From the NCBI GenBank assembly GCA_026225295.1, contig JAMFSN010000035.1, positions 1-64,000 of the forward strand: 64,000 bases of DNA. Direction: 5' to 3'. A program made the position numbers and the translations under genes. Below, piece by piece: positions 16,704 through 25,108 of the stretch. Source of the stretch: Frankia alni (GTDB lineage Bacteria; Actinomycetota; Actinomycetes; Frankiales; Frankiaceae). Every line of letters starts with the position of its first letter. Position 1 is the stretch's first letter. The notes under the pieces were generated by a model. The model ran no database searches and was not told the origin of the DNA. It saw only the letters and a list, made by a program, of their open reading frames with translations.

Positions 16704-16983
16704 GGCCACCTCACGTCCGGCTCGTCGTAGGGGTGCCGTCACCGTAGCCGCGGCCCACCCGATCGCGCGCCCCTCCGACAAAGCCGGTCGACGATCAGCC
16801 CGGTGGGGACCGGGCAGACGTGACGTTGACCGCCGTCCCGTCCCCGCCGGACCGTCGGCGCCCGCCATCGTCGTCGGGGGCATACCGTCGAGTCGGAACA
16901 CGCGTGATTTTTCCGGACAGACCGGCGCCGGGCACGGTAACGGGCGGGTGGCGACGGGCGGGTGGCAACGGGTGGAGGCAGTT

Positions 16984-17310
16984 GTGCGACTGGGTTGGCG
17001 GCGCGGCAACGGACCCGGCGATCGGACGGCCGCGGATCAGACGCGCTCCGATCAGGTCCCCGGCGGGGTCGATGACGCGACCCAGCCGTCCCGGTCGGAG
17101 CCGCCCGGCACCGCCGTCCCCTTGACGTTGACGACCCGGGCCGAGGCCGAGCGGGTCGTCGCCCCGGCGCCCGAGGCCGGGCCGGCGCCGCGCCAGATCG
17201 TGCGGGTCCGACCGACCCGGGGCGCGTTCACCAGCCTGCCGACGTTCGACCTCGCCGGTGAACCGGCGGCCGGCGGCTGCGGCTGCGGTTCCGGCACCTG
17301 CGGCTGCTGA
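16984..17310 (+). CDS. small protein with a Cys/Gly tail
   Basis: 108-residue protein I cannot assign. Its last ten residues are CGCGSGTCGC, four cysteines separated by Gly, Ser and Thr. This could bind a metal or cofactor, or form disulfides. The preceding part has PTRGAFTSLPTFDLAGE, and the N-terminal half is polar and Arg-rich. GTG 16984 has GGAGG 6 bases upstream, which supports real translation. It runs toward the convergent phosphotransferase gene 44 bases away and is divergent from the monooxygenase gene. Confidence 0.65.
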   Translation: MRLGWRRGNGPGDRTAADQTRSDQVPGGVDDATQPSRSEPPGTAVPLTLTTRAEAERVVAPAPEAGPAPRQIVRVRPTRGAFTSLPTFDLAGEPAAGGCGCGSGTCGC

Positions 17311-17354
17311 CGACGGCCGCGTGGCCCGGCCCCCGCCGGAGCGATCGCGACCGC

Positions 17355-18395
17355 TCAGCCGAAGCGGGCCAGGCCGGCCAGGGCCGCCCGGGCCTGGCCG
17401 TCAATGGGATCCGGCCGGGCCTCGTCGGCCAGCCCGTCGCCCATCACCCCGGCCCGGTAGCGGGCGGTCACGCCGTGCCAGATGCAGGCGCTGCGCCAGC
17501 GGGCGAAGGCGAGGTAGTACGGCAGAGCCGCAATGTCGCGCCCGGACCGTTCGGCGTACCGGGTGGCCAGGTGGTCGGCGTCCGGGAAGCCCGGGGCGGT
17601 GCTCGGCGCGGCGGTGGTGGCCGCGTCCGGGTCGCCCGGCCGGCTCCAACCCGACACCAACCAGCCCAGGTCGGCCAGCGCGTCCCCAAGAGTGGCCAGC
17701 TCCCAGTCGAACACGCCGCGCACCTGCCCGGTCTGGTCGACCGCGAGGTTGCCGGCCCGGTAGTCCCCGTGGGCGATCACCGTTCCGGCCGAGGGCGGAA
17801 GCAGCGCGACCAGGCGGGCGTGCACCTCGTCCAGCAGGGCGAGCTGCTTCTCGTCGCCGCCGGTCGCGTGAATCTGGCGGTGCCAGCGCCGCAACTGCCG
17901 TTCCAGGAACGATCCGGGCCGGGCCAGCGAGTCGAGCCCGACGGCGACCGGATCGACGGCGTGCAGCTCGATGAGCGTGTCGACGATGCTGTCGGCGGCC
18001 GCGCCCCGGGCCGCGAGCGGCAGCGCCAGGCCGTCCTCCTCGGTCGCGAGCACCGTCCCCGCGACGAAGCCCATCAGGTAGAAAGGCGCGCCGGTCACGG
18101 TCGCGTCGTCACACATCGCGACCGGCTCGGCAACCGGGACCGCCGTGGGGTGCAGCGCGGTGAGAAAGCGGTACTCACGGCCCATGTCGTGGGCCGTGGC
18201 GAGGACCTGACCGGTGGGCGGCCGGCGCAGCACCCAGGCCGCGCCGCGCGCGTCGGTCACCCGGTAGGTCAGGTTGCTCCGGCCGCCGGCGACGAACGAG
18301 AACGACAACGGAGCCACCGCGTCCGGGACGGCGGCCAGGATCCAGGTCGTCACCGCGCCCGGATCGATGCCCGGCAGCGCCGCTTGCGTCGACAT
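17355..18395 (-). CDS. APH-family phosphotransferase
   Basis: 346-residue kinase of the aminoglycoside phosphotransferase/ACAD10-11 kinase type. The catalytic loop is HGDYRAGNL and the metal-binding segment is FDWELATLGDALADLGWL. The N-terminal glycine loop region reads FVAGGRSNLTYRV. Homologues of this branch phosphorylate hydroxyacyl-CoAs or similar alcohols, and resistance to antibiotics is not implied. ATG 18395 has GGGAG about 11 bases upstream. The divergent neighbour is an ECF sigma factor gene. Confidence 0.88.
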   Translation of the reverse strand: MSTQAALPGIDPGAVTTWILAAVPDAVAPLSFSFVAGGRSNLTYRVTDARGAAWVLRRPPTGQVLATAHDMGREYRFLTALHPTAVPVAEPVAMCDDATVTGAPFYLMGFVAGTVLATEEDGLALPLAARGAAADSIVDTLIELHAVDPVAVGLDSLARPGSFLERQLRRWHRQIHATGGDEKQLALLDEVHARLVALLPPSAGTVIAHGDYRAGNLAVDQTGQVRGVFDWELATLGDALADLGWLVSGWSRPGDPDAATTAAPSTAPGFPDADHLATRYAERSGRDIAALPYYLAFARWRSACIWHGVTARYRAGVMGDGLADEARPDPIDGQARAALAGLARFG

Positions 18396-18553
18396 GATGA
18401 TCCACTCCCTGGTTCTCCCGGGTTCGGTGCGGTCGGGTCGGTGCATTCGGGAGACTATTTGCACCGGGTCCGGGGCGCGCGGGTCGGCCGTGCGACCGGG
18501 CCGGCCGGTGGTGGCCCGACAATCGCGTCGCCGGTTTTGTCGGAGGGCGGTCG

Positions 18554-18559
18554 TACCAT
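18554..18559 (+). promoter_or_regulatory. TANNNT box for a leaderless start
   Basis: TACCAT ends 7 bases before ATG 18567. No ribosome site has proper spacing, so a leaderless transcript is likely. Confidence 0.35.
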
Positions 18560-18566
18560 CAGCCCC

Positions 18567-19565
18567 ATGTCGGTCCACGAGGCAACGGGAACCATCGAGA
18601 TCCGGCCGGAAGATCTTGAGCTGCACCGCCGTGAGCTCACCGGTTACTGCTACCGGATGCTCGGGTCCGGGTTCGATGCCGATGACGCCGTCCAGGAGAC
18701 GATGGTGCGGGCCTGGAAGGGAATCCCGGGCTTCGAGGGGCGGTCGGCCGCCCGGTCCTGGATGTACCGCATCGCCACGAACGTGTGCCTCGACATGCTG
18801 CGCAGCGGTCAGCGTCGGGCCCGGCCGATGGATCTCGGACCAGCCTCGACCGCGGACGCGACGCTCGCTCCGATGACGGAGGAGAACCGGTGGGTCTCGC
18901 CGATCGGGGACACCCGGGCCCTCCCGGCCACCGGTGATCCGGCCGAGCTGGCGGTGGCCCGCGAGACGATCCGGCTCGCGTTCGTCGCGGCTCTGCAGCA
19001 CCTGCCCCCGCGCCAGCGGGCCGTGCTGATCCTGCGGGAGGTCCTGCGCTGGCCGGCATCCGAGGTCGCGGAGCTGCTCGACACCACCGTCGCGTCGATC
19101 AACAGCGCGCTCCAGCGGGCCCGGGCCACTCTTTCCGCCCGCGACGTCGACGCGACCCGGATGCATCCGGCCGAATCGGCGGGCGAGGTCGACGCCGAGC
19201 ACCGGGTGCTGCTCGACCGGTATGTGGACGCGTTCGAGCGGTACGACATCTCCCGGTTGGTGACGTTGCTGCACGACGACGCGGTGCAGTCGATGCCGCC
19301 GTACGAGCTGTGGCTGCGGGGCTCCGACCAGATCGGCGCCTGGTTGCTCGGCCCGGGCGCCGGGTGCCGCGGCTCGCGGCTGGTGGCGACCGCGGCGAAC
19401 GGGTGCCCGGCGTTCGGTCAGTACCGGGTCGATCCGGCCGGCGGCCACGCGCCGTGGGCCCTGCAGGTGCTGGAGATCACCGGCGACCGGATCAGTGGTT
19501 TCAACGCCTTTCTGGACGTCAACCTGTTCGCCGCCTTCGGTCTGCCGGCGCACCTCGACGCCTGA
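18567..19565 (+). CDS. ECF sigma factor with SnoaL-like C-terminus
   Basis: 332-residue RNA polymerase sigma factor. Region 2 is seen in LTGYCYRMLGSGFDADDAVQ and SWMYRIATNVCLDMLR, and region 4 in LPPRQRAVLILREVL and ASEVAELLDTTVASINSALQ. The final 130 residues form a SnoaL-like domain (DRYVDAFERYDISRLVTLLH), as in SigG-type factors of the TIGR02960 kind. Such factors lack a classical anti-sigma partner, and the extra domain is thought to regulate them. A TACCAT box directly upstream suggests leaderless expression. Confidence 0.92.
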   Translation: MSVHEATGTIEIRPEDLELHRRELTGYCYRMLGSGFDADDAVQETMVRAWKGIPGFEGRSAARSWMYRIATNVCLDMLRSGQRRARPMDLGPASTADATLAPMTEENRWVSPIGDTRALPATGDPAELAVARETIRLAFVAALQHLPPRQRAVLILREVLRWPASEVAELLDTTVASINSALQRARATLSARDVDATRMHPAESAGEVDAEHRVLLDRYVDAFERYDISRLVTLLHDDAVQSMPPYELWLRGSDQIGAWLLGPGAGCRGSRLVATAANGCPAFGQYRVDPAGGHAPWALQVLEITGDRISGFNAFLDVNLFAAFGLPAHLDA

Positions 19566-19585
19566 ACCGAGGCGAGGGAGACGCG

Positions 19586-19699
19586 ATGACCACCGCATCC
19601 ACCGGCGACACCCGGCCGGCTGATCCACTGTCCGCCGTTCCGCGGGACACTGGCTGGATGGTCAACCGCTGTTCCGCGGGACGGCGGGCTCAGCTGTAG
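19586..19699 (+). CDS. short ORF after the sigma factor, perhaps a truncated gene
   Basis: 37 codons (MTTASTGDTRPADPLSAVP...) starting 20 bases after the sigma-factor stop, with GAGGGAG 5 bases before the ATG. It overlaps the end of the convergent NADH dehydrogenase gene by 10 bases. No family is recognised. The good ribosome site and abrupt end suggest the start of a partner gene that has been lost, or a genuine small protein. Confidence 0.35.
   Translation: MTTASTGDTRPADPLSAVPRDTGWMVNRCSAGRRAQL
19637..19682. repeat. 12-bp direct repeat, 34 bp apart
   Basis: GTTCCGCGGGAC occurs at 19637-19648 and again at 19671-19682, with similar flanks (CCGCC/CCGCT before). It lies inside the short ORF after the sigma factor. 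It could be a paired protein site or the scar of a deletion. Confidence 0.55.
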
Positions 19700-21072
19700 A
19701 TGTCGGTTTTCTCGGCCGCCACGATCGAGGAGTCCCGCGGCCGCAGGAAACCGAGCTGCACGATCTGGGTCGGCGACAGGGCTGACAGGGCCCAGTCCGA
19801 GGCCACCCGGATCTGGTTGGTGAAGCTGCCGATCGAGTACAGGTGGTAGGCGCGGGTGACCGCCGCCGCCGGTAGCCCCGACAGCGTGACGCCGAGCGGG
19901 TTGGCGACCGCGTCCGTGCCGCCCAGGTCGACCACGAAGCCCAGATCGCGGTGCCTGTACTGCCGGGCCTGGCCGTAGCCGAGCGATGCGGCCACGTTCC
20001 GACCAGCGGCGATGCCCTGGCGCAGGGCGTTCTGGGCGGTCTGGCCGGCCGGTTCGCCGTCCTTCGTGACGTCCGGCACGGTCGCCGCGTCGCCGAGCGC
20101 GAACACGCCGTCGGCCCCCGGGACCCGCAGCATGTCATCGACGTCGAGCCGGCCCTTGGTGGTCGGCCGGCCCAGCGTGGCCATGAGCGGGCTGGGCGTG
20201 ATCCCGGCGCACCAGACCACGGTGTGGGTCGGCACGGTGGTGCCGTCGGTCAGGGTGACGGAATCGCCGGTGACCTCGGCCAGCGAGAGGCCCAGCCGGA
20301 CGTCGACCTGGCGCTCGGCCAGCACCCCGGCGGCTTTGGTACCGAGCGCCTCGGCGAGCTCCGGCAGCACCCGGGGCTTGAGGTCGAGCAGGATCCAGCG
20401 GATCTCGTCCGGATCCAGGCGGGGGAAGTGCCGGGCTTCGCGCCGGGTGAAGCGCGACATCTGGGCGGCCAGTTCGGTCCCGGTGTAGCCGGCTCCGACG
20501 ACCACGAACGTGCAGCGTGCGCGCCTTTGCGCCGGGTCATCGCAGGCGTCCGCGTCCTCCATCTGCCGGATGACGTGGTCGCGCAGATACGCGGCCTCGG
20601 CGAGGTTCTTCAACCCGACCGCGTGCTCGGCGAGCCCGGGAATGTCGAACGTCCGGGTGATCGCCCCCGGCGCGAGCACCAGCCGGTCCCAGCCGAGCCT
20701 CGCGGGCTCCGCCCCGATGTGATCGGCGCACGTCACCGTGCGATCGGCCAGGTTGACCGAGACCGCGTGCCCGAGCCGCAGCACCGTCCGCTTGAGGACG
20801 CCGCGGATGGCGACGGCCAGGTGGCGCGGTTCCACGACACCGGCGCAGACTTCGGGCAGCAACGAGGTGTACAACAGGTGGTCGGTCGGGGAGAGCAGGG
20901 TCAGATCCGCGGCGCCGCTCGGGAGGCGGGCCTCCAGAAAACGCAGGGCCTGGATCCCCGCGTAGCCGCTGCCGACCACGACGACCCGCGGCCGGTGGTC
21001 CGGCGACTGCCGGGTGGCGGGTGACCTACCAAATCGACGTCGGGCGCGGGCTCCTACCAGCAGGTCAGTCAC
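19690..21072 (-). CDS. ndh: type II NADH dehydrogenase
   Basis: 460-residue NAD(P)/FAD oxidoreductase of the NDH-2 type, passing electrons from NADH to menaquinone at the inner face of the membrane without pumping protons. The FAD motif is VVVVGSGYAGIQALRFLE, the second dinucleotide motif is VVVGAGYTGTELAAQM, and the FAD-contacting GVFALGDAATVP is present. Length fits the family. GTG 21072 has CGGAG upstream. The C-terminal QLGFLRPRDSSIV probably contributes to membrane contact. The gene is divergent from a coiled-coil gene. Confidence 0.9.
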   Translation of the reverse strand: MTDLLVGARARRRFGRSPATRQSPDHRPRVVVVGSGYAGIQALRFLEARLPSGAADLTLLSPTDHLLYTSLLPEVCAGVVEPRHLAVAIRGVLKRTVLRLGHAVSVNLADRTVTCADHIGAEPARLGWDRLVLAPGAITRTFDIPGLAEHAVGLKNLAEAAYLRDHVIRQMEDADACDDPAQRRARCTFVVVGAGYTGTELAAQMSRFTRREARHFPRLDPDEIRWILLDLKPRVLPELAEALGTKAAGVLAERQVDVRLGLSLAEVTGDSVTLTDGTTVPTHTVVWCAGITPSPLMATLGRPTTKGRLDVDDMLRVPGADGVFALGDAATVPDVTKDGEPAGQTAQNALRQGIAAGRNVAASLGYGQARQYRHRDLGFVVDLGGTDAVANPLGVTLSGLPAAAVTRAYHLYSIGSFTNQIRVASDWALSALSPTQIVQLGFLRPRDSSIVAAEKTDIYS

Positions 21073-21176
21073 ACGCTCCGAGACTACCCGCCGGTGGATC
21101 GCCGGGCGGGTGTGCGCGGGGGTTCGTCGGGTAGACAGGGTTATCAACGGATGTACGCCGAATCGAGGGGAGAATC

Positions 21177-21656
21177 ATGACGAACTCCGATAAGGGCGGC
21201 CCGCGCGACGTCGTCTCCGAGGTCGACCGCCGTCGGACCGGGGCCCAGGGCGCCGCCGCCCAGGAGGCTGACCGGGCGGCCCGCCTCGAGGAGACGAAGG
21301 CGGCGCTGGCCGCCCACGATGCCCGGGTGCGCGAACACGAGCGGGCGATCATCGGCGCCGAGCAGGTGCTGGCCAGTCACAAGGCGGCGTTGAAGGGTTC
21401 GGGCCGAGCCCGGGAAGCGCTGCTGGGGGACATCCGCCAGGCCCGTAAGGCCAGCACCAGGGCGGCCCGCCAGGCCCGCCAGGCCGACGCCGCTTACGAC
21501 CGGGCAGTGCTGGCCAACCTGATTGAGAAGGAGAAGTCGGCCGATCAGCGGGCCCACCCGGAGCCGGGCGCGAAGCCGCCGGCCCGGGCCCGGCGCGGCA
21601 AGGTCAACCGCGAGGAGACCTCGACCGGGGAGCGCATCACAATCGACCAGGGCTGA
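21177..21656 (+). CDS. coiled-coil hypothetical protein
   Basis: 159-residue charged helical protein with GGGGAGA before ATG 21177. From about residue 18 to 120 nearly every segment is Ala/Arg/Glu-rich with heptad spacing (LEETKAALAAHDARVREHER), implying a long coiled coil. The C-terminus is basic (ARARRGKVNREE). No signal peptide or membrane helix is visible. Function unknown; the neighbours give no direct clue. Confidence 0.75.
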   Translation: MTNSDKGGPRDVVSEVDRRRTGAQGAAAQEADRAARLEETKAALAAHDARVREHERAIIGAEQVLASHKAALKGSGRAREALLGDIRQARKASTRAARQARQADAAYDRAVLANLIEKEKSADQRAHPEPGAKPPARARRGKVNREETSTGERITIDQG

Positions 21657-21763
21657 CCGGCTCTGGCCGACCGGGCAGCACGGGCACCGGCCGCGTCGAG
21701 GTGCGTCGGGACGAGGTCCGCGCCCTGCGGCTGAACCCGGTCGGCACCTGAGCGCCGGTCCCT

Positions 21764-21798
21764 CCGAAAACCTCGTCCCACCGAAAACCTTGGTCCCA
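21764..21798. repeat. tandem duplicated 17-18 bp unit
   Basis: CCGAAAACCTCGTCCCA is followed by CCGAAAACCTTGGTCCCA. It lies in the 158-base gap between two convergent genes and is probably a slippage product. Confidence 0.7.
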
Positions 21799-21814
21799 CC
21801 GTGGCGATGGCCGG

Positions 21815-22738
21815 TCACATGCGCCGGTAGCGGCCTTCGGCGAAGGAGTAGACGCCGAACAGCACCAGTCCGGCGGCCACCAGACCCAGCAGGTACGGAC
21901 CGTAGGCCAGGTGCACGAGGCTCTTCAGGGACTGATCGATGCCTTTGGCCTGGTCCGGGTCGAACGTGATGGCCGCCTTGATGAGGAAGGTGCCGACCAG
22001 CGCGTACACGACCCCGCGGGCCACCTGGCCGCCGACGCCGGCCGCCACGACCGCCTTGCGGGTGGTCGGGCTCATGTCGCCGGTCTTGAGCTTCTTGAGG
22101 AACTTCCGCGCGATCCCGCGGTAGGCCAGGACCGCGCCGGCGCCCACCAGCACCACCCCGACCGCGCCGACCAGGACCCGCCCGCCGGTGTGCTTCATCA
22201 GGCGGGCCGTCCACGGCTCCGGGTTGCTTCCGCCGCCGCCCCGCCCCGAGACCAGGAACTCGACGGTGGTGGCGGCGAAGCCGACATACAGGACGGCCCG
22301 GGCGGCCGACGCCAACCGCTGGCCCCACTTTTCCTCGCGGGCCGCCTCGGTGGCCCGCCAGGCCGCGTAGCCGAGGAAACCGATCACGAGCAGGATGAGC
22401 AGCGCCGTTCCGAAGGGGCGGGCGGCGATCTGCCCGAGGGCCCCCCGTCGGTCGGTCTCGGCGCGGCTGCGACCGGCCGCGACCGCGATGGCCAGGACGC
22501 CGATGATCACGTAGACGAGACCCCGGCACGCGAAGCCGAGCCGGCCGGCCGCCTCGACCGCGCCGTCGGCCTTCCGGGTGCCGTGCGCCGTCCTGGTGCC
22601 ACGGGCGTGGCTGGTGCCGTTGCCGCCCGTTCGACCGGAACCCGACCGGGCGGAACCACGGCGCCGCGCCGGGCCGCCCGTCGAACCCGAGCCCGGCGCG
22701 GGCCTGCGCCCGGCCAGTGCCGCGCCTCTGCGTGCCAT
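21815..22738 (-). CDS. DUF1206 membrane protein
   Basis: 307-residue integral membrane protein. After a 60-residue Arg/Gly/Ser-rich N-terminus there are three similar pairs of helices. Each begins with a G(R)xxARG/CRG-type motif (RLGFACRGLVYVIIG, SAARAVLYVGFA, QVARGVVYALVGTF), which matches the triple-repeat architecture of DUF1206. ATG 22738 has AAGGGG 8 bases upstream. The family role is unknown. Confidence 0.85.
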   Translation of the reverse strand: MARRGAALAGRRPAPGSGSTGGPARRRGSARSGSGRTGGNGTSHARGTRTAHGTRKADGAVEAAGRLGFACRGLVYVIIGVLAIAVAAGRSRAETDRRGALGQIAARPFGTALLILLVIGFLGYAAWRATEAAREEKWGQRLASAARAVLYVGFAATTVEFLVSGRGGGGSNPEPWTARLMKHTGGRVLVGAVGVVLVGAGAVLAYRGIARKFLKKLKTGDMSPTTRKAVVAAGVGGQVARGVVYALVGTFLIKAAITFDPDQAKGIDQSLKSLVHLAYGPYLLGLVAAGLVLFGVYSFAEGRYRRM

Positions 22739-22876
22739 AAATGTCCCCTTCGGTTCGGCCGGGCCTCTGGGGTGATCGTTGCCCGGTCGTCGGCGTCGGC
22801 AAACCCGGCCAAGGTGGGGCAGGCCGCCCGGACCAGGGCCTCCCGGCTGGGCGGGCGATGACCGCCGGCCGGACGG

Positions 22877-23665
22877 CTACCGGGGGTAGCGTTCCGGCCG
22901 GCCGATCCGGACATGGACGCCGGGGGAGTAGTGGGCCAGCGGCGGCCCCTGGGGACGGGGCAGGCCGGCGGCGACGATCAGATCGTCGTCGGCGGTCAGG
23001 ACCTCGACCCGGTGCAGGGGCCACGGCTCGTGGGCGGCCCGGGCGAAGCGCCGACGGTCGCCAGCCGTGCTGAACAGGATCCACCGGCCGGTCAGGAAGT
23101 GGTCGCGTTCATCCAGGTCGGCCAGCGCGATCGGATCGCCCACCGCGATCCGGACGCGGCTGGTGGCCGTGCGGGGGCCCGGCCAGCGCCGGATGCAGTC
23201 GTAGGTGAGCTCGTGACGGGCCGGCTCGTCGCCGGACTCGGACAGCCGCATCGACGACCAGAAGTACGGCAGGCGGTAACCGGCCCGGGCCGCGGTTACC
23301 GCGCCCAGGCGGGACGCGTCCAGGGAGAAGAACCAGATCCCGGGACGGCCCTCGTGGTCGATGACGTAGGTGCGCACGTTGGTTTCGCAGAACGTCGACG
23401 CCCACGGGGCCAGATGACCGCCCGGGCTGCCGGCCCGCATGAGGAACGGCACCAGGCCGACCCAGGCCGACCCGTCCCACGGGTCGACCCGCAGGCCGGG
23501 CGGCAGCAGGGCCTGGACCGCGGCCCGGTCGAAGCGCCAGTGCAGGAACGTCAGGCGTTCCCACCGCTGCTGCATGATCGGCCGCTCGATGGTGAACGGG
23601 CAGGTCGGCCCGGTCGGATAGAGCCGGTCGGGGGGTGGTGCCTCGGCGCGGTCCACCTGGTCCAT
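22877..23665 (-). CDS. DUF2071 (YqjF-like) protein
   Basis: 262-residue protein matching the DUF2071 family. It has QQRWERLTFLHWRFD near the start, then LLPPGLRVDPWDGSAWVGLV, and the conserved ETNVRTYV. In this family the fold resembles acetoacetate decarboxylase, but the activity is unknown. ATG 23665 has only a weak ribosome site. The gene starts directly where a cutinase remnant ends, and its expression signals may come from that former gene. Confidence 0.82.
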   Translation of the reverse strand: MDQVDRAEAPPPDRLYPTGPTCPFTIERPIMQQRWERLTFLHWRFDRAAVQALLPPGLRVDPWDGSAWVGLVPFLMRAGSPGGHLAPWASTFCETNVRTYVIDHEGRPGIWFFSLDASRLGAVTAARAGYRLPYFWSSMRLSESGDEPARHELTYDCIRRWPGPRTATSRVRIAVGDPIALADLDERDHFLTGRWILFSTAGDRRRFARAAHEPWPLHRVEVLTADDDLIVAAGLPRPQGPPLAHYSPGVHVRIGRPERYPR

Positions 23666-23980
23666 GATGCGTCGCTGGCGCTGACCGGGGCGCTCGCGGC
23701 GCCCAGGCCGGCGACCCCGCCGCCCCCGCCGAGGACGTCCCCGACGAGCTGAGCGCCCTGGGAGTAGCCGACCAGCACGATCTTCTGGTTCGGGCACTGC
23801 TGCACCTGGGCGGTGAGCGCACTCTTGATGGCCGTGTCACCGGCGGTGGTGCTGGTGTCGTAGGGGAACGGCAGGGCCGGACAGGTGACCGACGAGGTCG
23901 ACACCGTCTGCCGGCTACCGTTTCTGGATCTTGGTGACGAGGCTCTTGATGACACCCGGGCCGGCATTTACGTGTAGACG
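23666..23980 (-). pseudogene. cutinase-family esterase remnant
   Basis: Minus-strand fragments of a secreted cutinase. One frame reads NAGPGVIKSLVTKIQKR and then stops; the adjacent frame continues with GSRQTVSTSSVTCPALPFP and the nucleophile motif CPNQKIVLVGYSQGAQLVG. Signal peptide, N-terminal part and the Asp/His part of the triad are missing. The fragment is thus truncated at both ends and shifted once near 23927. Its 3' end joins directly to the DUF2071 start. Confidence 0.75.
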
Positions 23981-24003
23981 ATTCGTACAGTGATGATTCC
24001 GGG

Positions 24004-24939
24004 TCAGTCGATGACGTCGGAGGTCAGCCCCACGGTGAGCCAGTCGTCGTAGGACAGGCCCGTGAGCTGCTCGAGCCGGGCGATGTCGGCCGCGAAATAC
24101 GGCAGCACCGCGCGCCGCTCGGCCGGCGTCAGGGTCGGTCGACCGCCGTGCTCGCGTTGCAGCGCCGTGAGCAGGGGGCCGCGGGCCAGCCGCCGGACCG
24201 GGGCCGGGAAGTGGTGGCCGATCTGCCCGCCCGTCCGCAGCGCCGTCCGCAGGACGGCATTGACCCGGGTGTCGGCGACGTACGGTGTCACGTTGGAGGA
24301 CGGTACCGCGTCGAGCAGGCCGGTCTCGACGCCCAGGAATGTGCAGACCCGGTCGAGCGTCGCCACCGGCTCGTCGCGCAGGTCCCGGTAGCGCATCACC
24401 AGCACCTGATCGGGCGAGAACAGGCCGAACAGGTGCTCCAGCTGGTCGCCGTACAGACCCTGGGAAACGTAGTGCCAGAAATCGGCCCAGCCGGCCGTCT
24501 TGCGCTCCTCCTCGAGGGCGCACGCACGCACGAAGTCACGCTCGGGTTCCAGGCCCGCCGCCCACAGATGCGTCCAGTTCGAGTGGGCCCGGTCGACCGG
24601 GTTGCGCAGCAGCACGATCAGCTTCGCCTTGGGGACCAGCCGCTTGATCCGGTTCTGGGCGTCGAGGTCGTACAGATAGAACGGCGTTGCCTCCCCACGC
24701 AGGGTGTCGGCCGGTGCGGGGTCGAAGAGGGCCTCGTAGTCGGCCCGCCGCCAGACGTGCTCCTGGTACGTCTGCGCGTCCCCCGGGCCACCGGCGGCCG
24801 GCGGTCGCCCGTCGGACAGGAAGAACTTCGGCTCTTTCACCGCCGGGAGGAACAGCTCCGGATGCCGGGTGAGCGCGGCGTGCAGGGCGGTGGTGCCGGC
24901 CTTCGGCACTCCGATGACCAGAAAATCGGGCAGGGACAT
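24004..24939 (-). CDS. sulfotransferase
   Basis: 311-residue PAPS-dependent sulfotransferase, moving a sulfate group to an unidentified acceptor such as a lipid, glycan or metabolite. The 5'-phosphosulfate loop is VIGVPKAGTTAL and the 3'-phosphate motif is LIVLLRNPVDRAHSNW; LVMRYRDLRDEP follows as expected. Length is normal for the family. ATG 24939 has GGAGGAG 6 bases upstream, and a perfect TATAAT lies about 70 bases upstream on the minus strand. Confidence 0.92.
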   Translation of the reverse strand: MSLPDFLVIGVPKAGTTALHAALTRHPELFLPAVKEPKFFLSDGRPPAAGGPGDAQTYQEHVWRRADYEALFDPAPADTLRGEATPFYLYDLDAQNRIKRLVPKAKLIVLLRNPVDRAHSNWTHLWAAGLEPERDFVRACALEEERKTAGWADFWHYVSQGLYGDQLEHLFGLFSPDQVLVMRYRDLRDEPVATLDRVCTFLGVETGLLDAVPSSNVTPYVADTRVNAVLRTALRTGGQIGHHFPAPVRRLARGPLLTALQREHGGRPTLTPAERRAVLPYFAADIARLEQLTGLSYDDWLTVGLTSDVID

Positions 24940-25015
24940 CGGTTGCTCCTCCGGGTTCGGGGCGGCTGAAGCAAGCGTCCGGGACCGGTCGTCTTAATCG
25001 ACGATACCAATCGAC

Positions 25016-25021
25016 ATTATA
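25016..25021 (-). promoter_or_regulatory. TATAAT -10 box for the sulfotransferase
   Basis: The minus strand reads TATAAT in an AT-rich island that stands out in this GC-rich DNA. Transcription would start near 25009, giving a leader of about 70 bases. No good -35 was found. Confidence 0.45.
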
Positions 25022-25096
25022 GAATTCAGCTGGTTGACCGGTGCGTTCGGGTTCGGGCGGGGCTCGCTGGTCGACCCGCCTTGTTCACTCGTTCAG

Positions 25097-25102
25097 TAGG
25101 CT
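25097..25102 (+). promoter_or_regulatory. TANNNT box for a leaderless start
   Basis: TAGGCT lies 6 bases before GTG 25109, with no ribosome site. This fits a leaderless transcript. Confidence 0.3.
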
Positions 25103-25108
25103 TCGCCC

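Noticed and set aside
17355-18395. Aminoglycoside resistance gene
   Set aside because: The kinase motifs are those of the ACAD10/11-type branch of the APH superfamily; nothing points to antibiotic substrates.
24990-25035. AT-rich island as a possible att site or insertion-sequence scar
   Set aside because: It contains a perfect TATAAT suitably placed for the sulfotransferase gene, and no repeat pairs with it elsewhere in the window.
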